Source of the DNA: Salvia splendens
Taxonomy: Eukaryota; Streptophyta; Magnoliopsida; Lamiales; Lamiaceae
Direction: 5' to 3'
Assembly (NCBI RefSeq): GCF_004379255.2
Contig: NC_056053.1
Coordinates: 22,936,188 to 23,000,187, forward strand
DNA: 64,000 nucleotides
Shown here: positions 23,801 to 33,920 of the stretch, piece by piece
Layout of the letters: each line of letters opens with the position of its first letter
How positions within the stretch are numbered: the stretch's first letter is position 1
Made by a program: the position numbers and the translations under genes
Notes under the pieces: generated by a model
What the model was told of the DNA's origin: nothing
The model's input: the letters and a program-made list of their open reading frames with translations, nothing else
The model's database searches: none

Positions 23801-24890
23801 TTCCCAATGAAATGAGGTTCCTCTTTACTTCTGGAATATACCTCACCCCAGTTAGGATCTTTATAGAGCCATCTTGTAGGCTTAGCTTTACCTTCCCTAT
23901 TCCTTTGATCTGACAAATGTGGTTATTACCAAGAACAACCGTACCCGATGCTTCTTGAAGATCATGAAACCAGCTTCTATTGGGGCACATATAGAAGCTG
24001 CACCCCGAGTCCATTATCCACCTATGACTGACCCCACTATCACTGATATTCATGAGTTGAGCCGGGGGATCAGCACTCTCCACACAATCAGATTGATTGT
24101 GTCCCTCTGAGGCCATCTTTCTCTTCCATGCATGACAATCTTTCTTCAAATGTCCAGGTTTCTTGCACCAATAGCAGGCTCTGGTTTCCTTCTGAGCATC
24201 AGAACTTGAGGGTTTAGGGCCCTCAAACTTCTTCTTGAAGTTCTGCTTCTTGAACTTCTTCACATTCAAGGCCTCTGCAGCTTGTACATTGGAGCTTGCA
24301 GAGCCTCTGTTGGCTGTCTTCTGGAGTTCTTTGGCCATCAAGGCTGAATAGACTTCTGCATAGGTGATAGGTTTATCTCTTCCATAGATAATTGCATCAC
24401 TTAGCTGGTCATACGAGCTAGGCAAGGCATTCAATGTGAGAATGGCCTTATCCTCATCTGAGATCTTGACATCAACAGATCCCAGGTCATCAATGATCTT
24501 GTTGAACTCCTCTAGCTGCTCAATGATGGACCTATCTCCAGAAAAACTATAAGCATACAGCCTCTTCTTGAGATACAGCCGGTTAGCCAAGGATTTGGCC
24601 AAGTAAACTTCATCTAACTTGTCCAAGATCTCCACCGCAGTCTTGGCTTCTTGAACTTCCCTCAAGACCTTATCTCCAAGGCACAGAATCACTGCAGAAT
24701 GTGCCTTGAGCTGCATTTCCTCCATCTTTGCCTGAGCTTTTTCATCAAGCACTGGAGCCTTTCCTTTCTCCTCTGGTTTTGCAAGAACTGCCGCCAAGCC
24801 TTGTTGAATTAAAACCGCCTTCATCTTCATCTTCCACAGGCCATAATCATTCTTGCCTGTGAACTTTTCTGCATCAAGCCTTGCTGCCAT
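20793..24890 (-). CDS. copia Gag-Pol polyprotein, intact, 1365 aa
   Basis: Order of domains with rough residues: UBN2-type Gag (1-230), zinc knuckle CYWCKKPGHLKKDC (239-252), protease active site WIMDSGCS (~291-298), GAG-pre-integrase LWHKRLGHP, integrase with HSDLWGP, TDNG and NPQQNGVVERMNRT (DDE), reverse transcriptase with YVDDMLLAG, and RNase H ending in SWKSGLQSVVALSTTESEYIAL. All catalytic signatures are present with no stop or frameshift. The frame runs into the 3' LTR and takes its last ~28 residues from it. Domain order PR-INT-RT-RH identifies Ty1/copia. It is potentially active. Confidence 0.95.
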   Translation of the reverse strand: MAARLDAEKFTGKNDYGLWKMKMKAVLIQQGLAAVLAKPEEKGKAPVLDEKAQAKMEEMQLKAHSAVILCLGDKVLREVQEAKTAVEILDKLDEVYLAKSLANRLYLKKRLYAYSFSGDRSIIEQLEEFNKIIDDLGSVDVKISDEDKAILTLNALPSSYDQLSDAIIYGRDKPITYAEVYSALMAKELQKTANRGSASSNVQAAEALNVKKFKKQNFKKKFEGPKPSSSDAQKETRACYWCKKPGHLKKDCHAWKRKMASEGHNQSDCVESADPPAQLMNISDSGVSHRWIMDSGCSFYMCPNRSWFHDLQEASGTVVLGNNHICQIKGIGKVKLSLQDGSIKILTGVRYIPEVKRNLISLGMLEQKGFTILMSQGKLFVKSGDAVMMEADREHILYYLKAKAVDGESNAVSDDSIMLWHKRLGHPAEGSLKELIKKGLISGDFNKMDPCEQCILGKAKKAPYPTGIHSSTAPLDYIHSDLWGPSPVCSIGGGKYYLAIIDDYTRKLWVYILKEKSETLTKFKIWCKEVELEKGRSVKCLRTDNGLEFLSAEFDLFCKEKGMKRHRTVPGNPQQNGVVERMNRTILERVRCLLLGSGLSSRFWGEAVYTAAYLINKCPSTALKSETPDYMWYGAHSDYSKYKVFGCAAYAHARQSKLEARALKCILLGYQRGVKGYRLWCIEPGKQKVLVSRDVVFLEDQMPFLKDKPDSNEDEGDFFKVEPVGVGLGAGGVIDSGSESDSDKEEAPTQGNQAGESISDSIRDYQLARDRVRRETRPPTKFSDVVYYALCAAEGIDGADPLTYKEAMQSKDRERWIEAMNEEIESLLKNKTWILVDKSKLNTDGKERKLISCKWLFKKKVETTDKDRIRFKARLVARGFTQQEGIDFNEVFAPVVKHTSIRILLAVVNQLDWELQQLDVKTAFLNGDLEETIFMEQPEGYVKIGEEGKVCLLQKSLYGLKQSPRQWNKKFDAQMKKIGFSKSEYDDCIYIKKAGRTPVAYLLLYVDDMLLAGPSMTEIQKVKQDLKSSFEMKDLGESRKILGIHIQRDRGCKKLWMLQTDYIEKVLQRFKMENAKAASTPLSQSFKLSKEQAPKTKQEADEMKAIPYASVVGSVMYTMICTRPDLAHAISVTSRYMADPGKEHWNALKWILRYMKSTKDWGIVFNGWEGESEEVVQGYCDADYAANLDNRKSQTGYLFTMFGTVISWKSGLQSVVALSTTESEYIALTAAVQESFWIQGVISDFGFDQKTMVIHCDSSSAMCLAKHPGFHERSKHIDIKLHFIRDEIEKGRVKVIKINTLHNPADMLTKSLGRDKFDHCKKLINVCARTEMSPQVENCNNGVHISVGRSSARKEFGKLGLPSWN

Positions 24891-24954
24891 CTCTGAAACC
24901 GTTTGATCCTCTGCAAATCAGTTTCAATATCCCATTCCCACAGACGGCGCCACT

Positions 24955-25566
24955 TGTTAGGATTGGCACACACAAGGCTTTCACACACTCAATAAGATCA
25001 CACACACACTCACTGTTGTATGAGATCACACAATGCAGAAAACACACACACTCACACTTTGAGTATTGAAGATGATAATCTTGGAGAGAAAACTGGAAAA
25101 CTCTTTATTGATTAAACTCTACTCTAAACTACATACACGGTGAGCTATTTAAAGCTCTATAATCAAGTAGCAACTGCTACTAACTAACTACAAGAAGAAT
25201 CAAGAAAGCAAGAAGAATAACCGCTACATCTCAGCTAACTAACTGCTGCTCCAACGGCTAGTTCGGCTAGGTTGCTTCTACCTTCTCGGTTCAAGACCGA
25301 ACTCCTTCCTCGGCTCAATACCGAACTCCTTCTCGGCTTACAACCGAACTCTTCCTTCTCAGCTCATTCCAGCTCAACGCCGAGCTTCCTTACCGAGCTT
25401 CCATACCGAGCTTCCATACCGAGCTTCCTTACCGCTGAGCTTACCGACTTCTGCCTTCTTCTTCTTCTCGGCTAGTTCCAGGCTAGTTCCAGCTCGGTAA
25501 GCCGAGCTTACCGAACTCCTTTCTAGCCGAGCTTCTTCCAACTGAAATGAGCACTCCATTATTACA
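24955..25566 (-). repeat. copia LTR (5' LTR)
   Basis: 612 bp. The minus strand carries the promoter. Tandem accgagcttccat units number one more than in the partner LTR. Confidence 0.93.
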
Positions 25567-26191
25567 GTTTGCTCAATTGTATATAGAGGTGTTGATTGGA
25601 TTTGTGGGCTATGATCTTTTTTGATGGAGGGTTATAGGGTTGAGACGATTTATGCATCAAAATTAGGGAATTGTGATTGCAATTATGGCTGATGCAATTA
25701 TTTCAATTCATGAAGAATATTCAGTTCTACATGATTATTGATGTTGATAGTTGCTGCTCCTCCATTTTCCTATTAGGTCAACACTGATGTTTGAAGTTTG
25801 AACAGGGAAATATAGTGTCTTGGAGCTTCAATGGATCATGTTAGGAATTTGTCTTGATGTTAGGAATTTGTCTTGGAGCTTCAATGGATCATTAATTATG
25901 GATCATAGGTTTCTTGCAGCCATAGATTGAAGCCAAAATGTTTGTTTCAGAAACTGAAAGTTGATAACCTTTTTTAGATAATTATAGTTGGAGGAAATTT
26001 GATTCTTTACATAGTTGAAATCAGGCCATCTTTTGGAATTCTGCATAGATATATACAGAATTTAGTGCTGATCAGGTTCTAATGGTCACTTCCATCTGCA
26101 TTACCCAGATTAAGTTGGTAAATTTTGATTGATCTTAGGTGAATAGATATTCGTGCATGTGAGGTTAACTGTGATTGTTATTGTTTTGTAG

Positions 26192-26492
26192 GCAAATCCA
26201 AAAGTTGCAACTATAGAGAATTGGGATGATATGTGTACTCCTTTCTCTCAAGATCGTGCAGATGGTCAAGGGTCGAAAACATTTCAAGAAAAATATTAAT
26301 GAGGTTGACATTGAGGTTGATTCTGCTACCATTGGAGAATCACTTGATATGAATGTTGAAGAAGATAATGCTATGAGAGATTTGTTTATGAAGAACAGTA
26401 GTACCTTTTTTATTATTGTTCCTTTACCACTTGAGCAGGATGCAAATACTACTAATTTTATGTCTCTATGCGACCGAAGCAAAGCTAATTAA
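26192..26492 (+). pseudogene. Myb/SANT-like exon remnant (block B)
   Basis: Same as the block A remnant but with a deletion removing about 20 bases after AAAGTTGCA. The downstream acidic frame is still open. Not functional. Confidence 0.5.
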
Positions 26493-26589
26493 GAAAAAAC
26501 AAAAAAAAAACAAAGAGCTAACAATACTAAAGGGGATGTCTTAAAAGACATAATTATGGAGGGGTATATATGTTGAAAATTAAAATGGG

Positions 26590-26862
26590 TCAATTTTTGT
26601 TGACAGCATCTCTGACAGCATCCACTGCACCTTGTGCCTTGGCCTGTGCTTGATTTCCAACCTGAAGCACAATTTTAATTAGTATAAAGAATAATAATAC
26701 TAATTTGTAAATTAAAATGCAAGAAAATATTAATACATCCTGAAGTGATTCCTTAGCGGATTGAGCAGCATTGCCAGCCTTCTCCAAGAGTTGGTTACCC
26801 TTTTCTTGGGCTTGGCCCTTGGCCTCACCGGCTCTGTAGCTGGCGCTCTCTGAGTTATTCAT
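26590..26862 (-). CDS. small LEA protein (KIN2-like), copy B
   Basis: Exons 26862-26737 and 26661-26590 give 65 residues that differ from copy A by K10R. Splice signals and TATA box (26945-26952) are kept, so the gene should be expressible. The intron is slightly shorter than in copy A. Confidence 0.85.
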   Translation of the reverse strand: MNNSESASYRAGEAKGQAQEKGNQLLEKAGNAAQSAKESLQDVLIFSCILIYKLVLLFFILIKIVLQVGNQAQAKAQGAVDAVRDAVNKN

Positions 26863-26944
26863 ATTTTCTTGAATGAGAAGTTGTAAGAACAAAAGAATAT
26901 GTTATTGTTGGTGGTTTGATTGAGGGGTGTGTGCAAACCAGTAG

Positions 26945-26952
26945 TATTTATA
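26945..26952 (-). promoter_or_regulatory. TATA box of LEA copy B
   Basis: TATAAATA on the minus strand about 83 bases upstream of the start codon. Confidence 0.6.
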
Positions 26953-27461
26953 GGTCTTGAGATTAGCGTCAAACTCGTTGCGCCACATGTTAATATGCCA
27001 ACGCCAATAATCCCAACCTTACTTCTCATTTTTGCTATCCATAGTTTGTTTTGAAAAGTCATTGTAAGGTGATCCGTGTATATATATGCCAAAATTGGGG
27101 AAGGAGGTTTTGGTTAGAAATAAATGCCAAAAAAACTGAGAAAATTTCCAAACAGTAGATATATTTAATTTAGGTTCATAGATTATTGATTAAAAAACTA
27201 TTAGTTGGGCATAATTGCAATTATATGTTGGTAGACTTTACATATGTTACGTTAGAAACAGTCAACAGAGCCACTATGGGTTCCTACTTCCTAGTGTTTT
27301 GAATATTTCACATCGACATATAGTACAACTACTACTACTACTACAAATCTACAATACTACCATTAAACATTGATATTACATATTAATAAATTATGGAAGT
27401 AGTGCACTTGATTTGGGCTCGATTCTCCTTCACACCAATTTAAGCCTTTTATTTTGATATA

Positions 27462-27710
27462 CTCCTTCGGTCCCAAAAAATTAATAAACTAAATGTCATG
27501 TATTTTATTGTATAATTGGTAAAGTAAGAGAGGTGGAAAAAGTAAGAGAGAGGAAATGTAGTGGAATAATCATTAGTGGGTTGTGGGTTTAACATAATAA
27601 ATGACGTGTAAGATTATTATCCATTGAAAAAGTTCCATATTTAGACTTTGTCTAATTTTAGAGAACGTTCCAAAATGTTAAAACTAGTCTTTTTTTTGGG
27701 ATAAAGAGAG
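27462..27710. mobile_element. Stowaway-type MITE (block B)
   Basis: Orthologue of the element at 9731-9980, TA-flanked. Confidence 0.6.
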
Positions 27711-27715
27711 TAATT

Positions 27716-27940
27716 TAACATATAGTATAACAATTTATGTTTTTTATTCTAATATATTATAGGAGTATTAAATTACACTAGTAAAATGCAATGAATTACA
27801 CATATTTTAAAATTTAACTGAAATTTGATTATATATGTTTCTCTATTTAAATAAAATTCTTGTAATTTATACTATAGAACAGCAAAAATTTAAACAAAAG
27901 GAAATAAAAGGGAATGGGCGAAATGTATAGCGTAAAACAA
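27716..27940. repeat. 225-bp direct repeat, left copy, flanking the Mutator-like element
   Basis: Repeated at 29133-29358 with only a few differences. In blocks A and C this sequence is present once. Confidence 0.9.
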
Positions 27941-29132
27941 GACTAAAGTCCCAATTTGGTCCTTAACATATTGCGTTTTTTTTATTTTGGTCCAAAACAT
28001 TATCTTTTGAATTATTCGGTCCCTCACATTTGAAATCGGATCACATTTGGTCCATTTTGGACGGTTCCGTCAAATTTTTGACGGTTTTAATTACCGGGTC
28101 ACAAATCCGTCACTAACTAGGAGAAACTGATCCGTCACAAATCCGTCACAAATCCGCCACTAATCCATCACTAAATTGTGAAACTATCCATGCGTTGTAC
28201 AAAATTTACTCAATCTCGCATCGCGCGGCCAGCTCTGTGAAGTAGTTGACGCCTTGCCCTATTTATCTAAAGGAGGCGTTTTGCTCAACTACAAAACCAT
28301 CGCCTCTCTTCTCCGCCGAATCGCCGATGAGAAGTCGCTCAAGGCGGGGAAATTGGTGCACCTCCATTGGAAGCTGACAAGATCAAAGCATCCCGACACT
28401 TTCCTTGCCAATCATTTGATAGAAATGTATGCGAAATGCGGCGATCATTCTAGGGCGCGGGAGGTGTTCGACAAAATGCGCGTGAGGAATTTGTATTCTT
28501 GGAATAATATGCTCTCTGGTTACGCGAAGCTGGGGATGGCTAAGGCTGCGCGGAAGGTGTTTGATAAAATTCCGGAGAGAGATTTCGTCAGTTGGAACAC
28601 GATGATAATGGCGTATGTGCAAAGCGAGAGGTTAGATGAGGCTGTAAGGTGTTATTTGGAGCTGAGAAGGTCGGATTGTGGGTATAATGAGTATAGCTTT
28701 GCTGGGGTGTTGACGGTTTTTGTGAAGTTGAAGGCTTTGTGGTTGTTAAAGTAGCCGCATTGCCAAGTTTTTGTACTTGGATTCTTGACAAATGATGTTC
28801 TATCGAGTTCTGTGATGGATGCGTATGCGAAATGTGATGAGATGGGAGATGGGAGAAGGTTGTTCGATGAGATGAAATGGAGGGATGTTCTTTCATGAAT
28901 GTGGTGAGATGGGAGAAGGTTGTTCGATGAGGTTGTTCGTGAGTATTAGTGACGAATTAGTGACGGATTTGTGACCCGGTAATTAAAACCGTCAAAAATT
29001 TGACGGAACCGTCCAAAATGGACCAAATGTGATCCGATTTCAAATGTGAGAGACCGAATAATTCAAAAGATAATATTTTGGACCAAAATAAAAAAAACGC
29101 AATATGTTAAGGACCAAATTGGGACTTTAGTC
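27941..29132. mobile_element. Mutator-like (Pack-MULE-type) element with captured PPR sequence
   Basis: Long terminal inverted repeats of about 176 bp (27941-28116 and 28957-29132), starting GACTAAAGTCCCAATTTGG, differ at very few places. The interior is a plant PPR gene piece and no transposase. Long TIRs with a host gene fragment define a Pack-MULE. No simple 9-bp target duplication is seen; a 225-bp direct repeat flanks it instead. Confidence 0.75.
28218..28898 (+). pseudogene. PPR gene fragment, At2g21090-like
   Basis: The frame runs GQLCEVVDALPYLSKGG, then FLANHLIEMYAKCG, AREVFDKMRVRNLYSWNNM, ARKVFDKIPERDFVSWNTMI and YNEYSFAGVLT, a series of PLS-type pentatricopeptide repeats in the order of Arabidopsis At2g21090. 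A TAG at 28752-28754 interrupts it; the same frame then resumes (TNDVLSSSVMDAYAKC, RRLFDEMKWRD) to TGA at 28896-28898. The gene's start and about two thirds of its 3' part are missing. PPR proteins bind organelle RNA. This fragment sits wholly between transposon ends. Confidence 0.8.
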
Positions 29133-29358
29133 TAACAATATAGTATAACAATTTATGTTTTTTATTCTAATATATTATAGGAGTATTAAATTACACTAGT
29201 AAAATGCAATGAATTACACATAATTTAAAATTTAACTGAAATTTGATTATATATGTTTCTCTATTTAAATAAAATTCTTGTAATTTATACTATAGAACAA
29301 CAAAAATTTAAACAAAAGGAAATAAAAGGGAATGGGCGAAATGTATAGCGTAAAACAA
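29133..29358. repeat. 225-bp direct repeat, right copy
   Basis: Partner of 27716-27940. It continues into unique block B sequence (tcgttgaaaaaattg). Confidence 0.9.
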
Positions 29359-30238
29359 TCGTTGAAAAAATTGATGTGGTCATGTGGGGCCGTGTGCAAA
29401 TAGAAAACAATGAGTTCTTAAACCTTGAAAAAAAAACCTTAAACCCTATTAAAATCAACACTCCACAGTCGGTCGGAGGCGCAGACATATCATATCTGAT
29501 TCACTCAATTTGCGGCGGCGCCGCGTACCACAAAGTCAACCTAACATTCAGCGCGTGAGTATGAATCATGAACCCTAAAAAATTGGTGCAAAATTAGGGT
29601 CAAACGGTAACCGGAATCGCACCTACACGGATAGAACTACTCGACGGAGAAGAGAGAGTGGGAGAAGATCTTTGCATTAATTCACAAGTATGAGCTTACA
29701 ACTGAAATGGAAACAGCTTATATAGCTGCGTTTACCACTAACACACTTAAATCATAGATCTAGATCTAACAAACTCTATGCTATGTGTTGATATCCAACT
29801 TCGCAACATACTTCTCTCGTGTGCATGCACCATGCACACTCTTATTTCGTGTAACACATCAGCATTTATTTAACACCTCAGAAACTCATCCATGATATGG
29901 AACTTTCATGTGTTTTCCCCTGTTCACGATATGATGTGTCTCCGCTCTATTTTGGGTGTTAGCGATTAGGCTTGTATATTCAGATACCGGAGTATGAAAA
30001 CTTGGATACTCAAAACCCGAAATCTCTAAAATACCCTACCTGATACTAGATTAATTCGGGTATTTTACTAACTGATGCGGGTATCCGAACCCTACTAATT
30101 GGGCACCCGTAAACTTGAAATCATTGTTTTTCAAATTTATTCTGTTTTTTTAAATTATATTTGTGATGAGTATATGAGTTATTCAAATTAAAATGACACT
30201 TATTGATTATTATTCAAAGTATAAACTTCAATTTTAGT

Positions 30239-30481
30239 AACCCACAGCCGAGACGGGGCCTTCACAATGTTGAATCGGGGCTTGAAGGACCCCAAAAGCT
30301 CTTTCGACGTCTTTCCGAGCGGACTCTTGACGCTGCGCAAAAAGAACCCGTCTCGGGTCTTGCACGTTGCTGAGCATCTTCACGAAAGTTGACCACCCTG
30401 GGTAGATACCATCGGCGAGATAGTAACCCATGTGGTTTGCATTTCCGTTGATGTTGAAGTCGACCGCCGGTGCTACACCAT
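30239..30481 (-). pseudogene. Harbinger transposase fragment, middle part
   Basis: Minus-strand YYLADGIYPGWSTFVKMLSN and ESARKDVERAFGVLQA match the first copy, including the catalytic Glu region. The rest resumes beyond the LTR at 31885. Confidence 0.8.
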
Positions 30482-31884
30482 TGACAAACACGGATTTTGC
30501 ATGTTTTTAAGGACTAGATTTGACTTATTTTAAATGTCAATCATGCAAATTATGTTCTTAAATTACATATGTTATAAATTTGGTATTTTTGACGTGTTTG
30601 TTGGTAAATGATAGAAAAAGATAGAAAAAGGTTAAAAAAGGGCAAAGTGCAGCAGCCTCTGTTCGAGCCCATTCTGCCAGCGATTTTGAAGTCCAGTCAG
30701 TACTTACTACATGCCATTCTCTTTGTCTTCGAAAGAGCTTCGCGTGGATATCTTGCATGTCTCAATCGGAGTTCTGTGGAGAAAGTTATGACAATTCTAC
30801 GAACATTGCGCAGTGCAGTCAAAGCTGGCGGAAATTAGGCGAAAATTCAAGGAATGAAGAAATTATTGCCCAAATCCCTCCTTTTAATTGCAGATTCGAA
30901 AATATTATATTTTCAATTAATTGGAGGATACTTTTTACCATTCTAAATCTTTTTCTAGCTTATAAATACCCATAACCTAAATTATAATTTTCATCTCAGA
31001 GCCTCCAATCCTTCTCACTCTCTACAAATTCTTCCATTCCATCTTCCACACATAATTCATCCATCTTCCATTGGAGCGGAGCTCTGCAGATCCAGGCAAG
31101 AAAAGACTGAAGATTGAAGATTCAACCTTGGGTTTTATCAATTTCTTTCATGTCTTATACTTTTATTTTTGTTTTTACTACTTGTCTATGAGTAGTTAAA
31201 CATCATTTGTAGATTTTTTGGTGAAAACTATTATGAATATGTTTTGATTTATTGAATTGAACCCTTTTCTAGCTCTTGTGATTGTTTTGCTTGTTCTTGT
31301 GCTTTTATTGTTCTTTTGTATGGCCAACTTTAGAACTATGTCCGTCTAACTAGATTAATCGAGAGATAGCTAGTTTTACGTGGTAAAAGGAACGAGTACA
31401 ACACATAGGTTTATCTGCACTCGAGAGAGGGGACCGTTTGTGAGGGCTTGAGTCTTAGGAACTTAAGGAGTTGGAATCTAATCTATTGGAAGGAGACTTT
31501 GATAGTTAGAGTCTAATCTACTGGATAAATACACTCGAGAGAGGGCTTATTTGAAAATCGCGACTTTCCTAATAATCATGGAGACACGTAAAGGTAAAGG
31601 TTCTGTGAGATTAATCATCACTAGGTCGTAGTAGTTGGATCCTAAAACTCTACTTTCTTTAGCCTGCTTTGTATTATTTTATTTTTATATTTGCTTATAT
31701 TTATGTCTAGTTTATAAAACCAAAACCCAAAACTCCGTATCTCTAGATAGTATATGACGCTTAGTATATGATAGCCAGTTGAAATCTTATTCCCTGTGTT
31801 CGATATCCCGATACTGACCTTTAGCTATACTAGTTCTACCCTGTAAACTTGAGGGTATTTTTAGTGCTAATAACTAGTGCATCA
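30482..31884. mobile_element. solo LTR, about 1.4 kb
   Basis: It begins TGACAAACAC and ends GTGCATCA, with ACCAT on both sides (30477-30481 and 31885-31889), exactly inside the transposase gene. No internal retroviral domains are present. A TATA-like tataaata near 30961 suggests plus-strand orientation. Superfamily is unknown, though the length favours Ty3/gypsy. Confidence 0.85.
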
Positions 31885-32680
31885 ACCATTCAACACATCA
31901 TTGAAGAGTGGTGAAGAATAGAGCACGTTCAAGTCGTGTTTGGATCCGGCAACACCGAAATATGCATGCCAAATCCATAGGCGGTAGTCGGCGATCGCTT
32001 CAAGGATAAGTGTTGGGCCGCCGCCTTTGTGGCCGCTAAGTGTTGCCCCCTCCAAGCAGTCGGATAATTCTTCCACCTCCAATGCATGCAGTCAATGCTG
32101 CCAAGCATACCGGGAAAACCATGTACTGTTTCGTGAAGACGAAACAACCGTTGGCAATCATCGGTGGTGGGTGCCCGAAGGAATTCATTCTCGAAAGCTG
32201 AACGAACGCCCTCGCAAAAATTTTTAAGGCAAAGGATTCCAGTGGACTCACCGACATGCAAATACTCGTCGAAGAGGTCAGTCGTTTGCCCAGTAGCAAG
32301 TTGTCGGATGGCACACGTACACTTCTGCAACGCCGAGAGACTTTGCCGACCGGCTGCATCTGTACTTGTTTGAAAGTATCAACACGGGCGGACAATGTGT
32401 TGACAATACGCATAAACAAGCGTTTTGACATGCGAAAATGGGGCCGTAAGTAATATTCTGGAAATCGCGGCTGGTCTGAAAAATAGTCGGCAACGAGCCT
32501 TTCGTTGGCTCCCTCCCGATCACGATGGATGTAGCGGCGAGTTGATCTAGTTGGTTGAGGAGGAGGGGCGGGGGTATTCCTACGACATAGGCTTCATAGG
32601 CGGCACGATGTTGTTCATAATATTCTTGTTCTTCGCGCTCCGCTTCCGCAATGAGATGGGTGATATCTATTTGAGGGTTT
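31885..32680 (-). pseudogene. Harbinger transposase fragment, N-terminal part
   Basis: Minus-strand blocks YIHRDREGANERLI-type N-terminus, FDEYLHVGESTG, GMLGSIDCMHWRW (first catalytic Asp) and LYSSPLFNDVLNG match copy 1. It has its own lesions (single-base losses near 32037 and in the SKHDLNVL region) but keeps the CGA codon and the frame where copy 1 is broken. Confidence 0.8.
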
Positions 32681-33088
32681 GAGTGAGAGATGAAGGTGTA
32701 GATAAGTTATACGAAAAAATATGAATGTGAGAGGGATGAGAGATAATTTGATGTGAAAAATAGATGATGAATGTGTGTATTTATAGATGATTTTGGGGAT
32801 AAAAAAAATAAATAAAAAATACAGTAAAACGGTAAAAAAATCGCCATTTTTTTGGGATTGTGAATTTTTTTTTGGTATTATTTTTTATTTTTTTTTAAAA
32901 AAAAATTGAATTTCCAACGGAAATGATGTTAGCCAATCAGAACGCGCCACGTCGGCTGCTCGCTGGCACGGACGTGCTCGATGCATCGAGCAGCGCCGCT
33001 CCGGCGGCAAGAGCGAAACGGCGGAGAGCGGTGCCGTGCCGCTGGCACGGACGGACGGACAACATTGTGCTCTCTGCGGTGGATGCTC

Positions 33089-33298
33089 TAAGATATGTAA
33101 AGAAAAGTGAGTATAATAAGTTAGTTTATTATAAGTCCCATTTATATATATACGGTAGTTTTATAATAAAATGTGAGTGAAATAAGTTGGTGGAATGTGA
33201 GACCTACTTACCATTTATGGTAAAAGTGAAATATGATTCTTATTGTGGGACAGACTGAAATGACAAAATATGACACTCTTATTGTGGGACGAAGGGAG
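33089..33298. mobile_element. Stowaway MITE right half
   Basis: Matches 16070-16279 and ends GAAGGGAG before TA. Its left half was lost with the left part of the Harbinger element. Confidence 0.7.
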
Positions 33299-33380
33299 TA
33301 CATTTTAATTAATAAGTATTAAGACAAAATTAAGGAAAAACAATAAGGGTGTGTTTGGGAATATGGAATTGGAGATATGG

Positions 33381-33920
33381 TAGGGGTGAGCAAAAAAACC
33401 GGAAACCGAATATCCGAACCGAACCAAACCGAAATTTTGAAATTCCGTTCAGTTTTTTCGGTTTTTCGGCTCGGTTAGGTTTTAAAAATAAAAAAATTTC
33501 GATTTTTCGGTTCGGTTCGGTTCGGGCGAAGAAAAAAACTGAAAAACCGAATTATATATATGTTCTATTAATTTAATATATTATATTATATATAATATAT
33601 ATATTCTTTTAATATATTCTACTATATAATATATATTATATGTATTATTAATTTTATATAATATATAAATATTCTATTAGTATATATAAAATAAAATAAA
33701 ATACACATATATAAATATATATTTATATTATATTTATTTTTTTCAGGTTTTCGGGTTTTTCGGTTTTGTTCAGGTTTTTCGGTTTTTTAAGTTCGGTTTT
33801 TGGTTTTTCGGTTTCGGTTTTTCGGGTTCGGTTCGGTTTGGATTTTGAAGTAAATTCGGTTTTTCAGTTTTGGTTCGATTTTGACAAAAAACCGAACCGA
33901 AACCCGAATGCACACCCCTA
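33381..33920. mobile_element. hAT-type non-autonomous element, CGGTTCGG-rich
   Basis: The ends TAGGGGTGAGCA and TGCACACCCCTA are inverted. The 8-bp flanks AGATATGG (33373-33380) and AGCTATGG (33921-33928) match at 7 of 8 places. The paralogous site near 16345 has no insertion. The interior is TTCGGTTTT-type repeats and a (TA)-rich core, without coding capacity. Confidence 0.8.

Larger units (their letters stand above)
20278..25566 (-). mobile_element. full-length Ty1/copia LTR retrotransposon
   Basis: LTRs 20278-20876 and 24955-25566 begin TGTTAGGATTGG and end TTACA. GTTTG flanks both sides (20273-20277 and 25567-25571). On the minus strand the 5' LTR is followed by TGGCGCCGTCTGTGGG, a primer-binding-site-like sequence, and a purine-rich tract GGTGGAGAAT precedes the 3' LTR. 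One long polyprotein frame is open throughout. The uninterrupted empty site is visible in block C at 37431-37450. Confidence 0.96.
25572..30238. repeat. segmental repeat block, copy B
   Basis: Continuation of block B after the copia element. It carries the same items as copy A in the same order, plus a Mutator-like insertion at 27941-29132. It ends at 30238 inside a hAT MITE, where it joins a Harbinger transposase piece. Confidence 0.85.
30239..33088. mobile_element. second transposase-only Harbinger copy, truncated and interrupted
   Basis: It aligns to the element at 14008-16069 from about 14625 onward. Left TIR and the transposase C-terminus are missing; the right end GTGGATGCTC is at 33088, followed by TAA and the same Stowaway right half. 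A solo LTR splits it. Confidence 0.85.
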
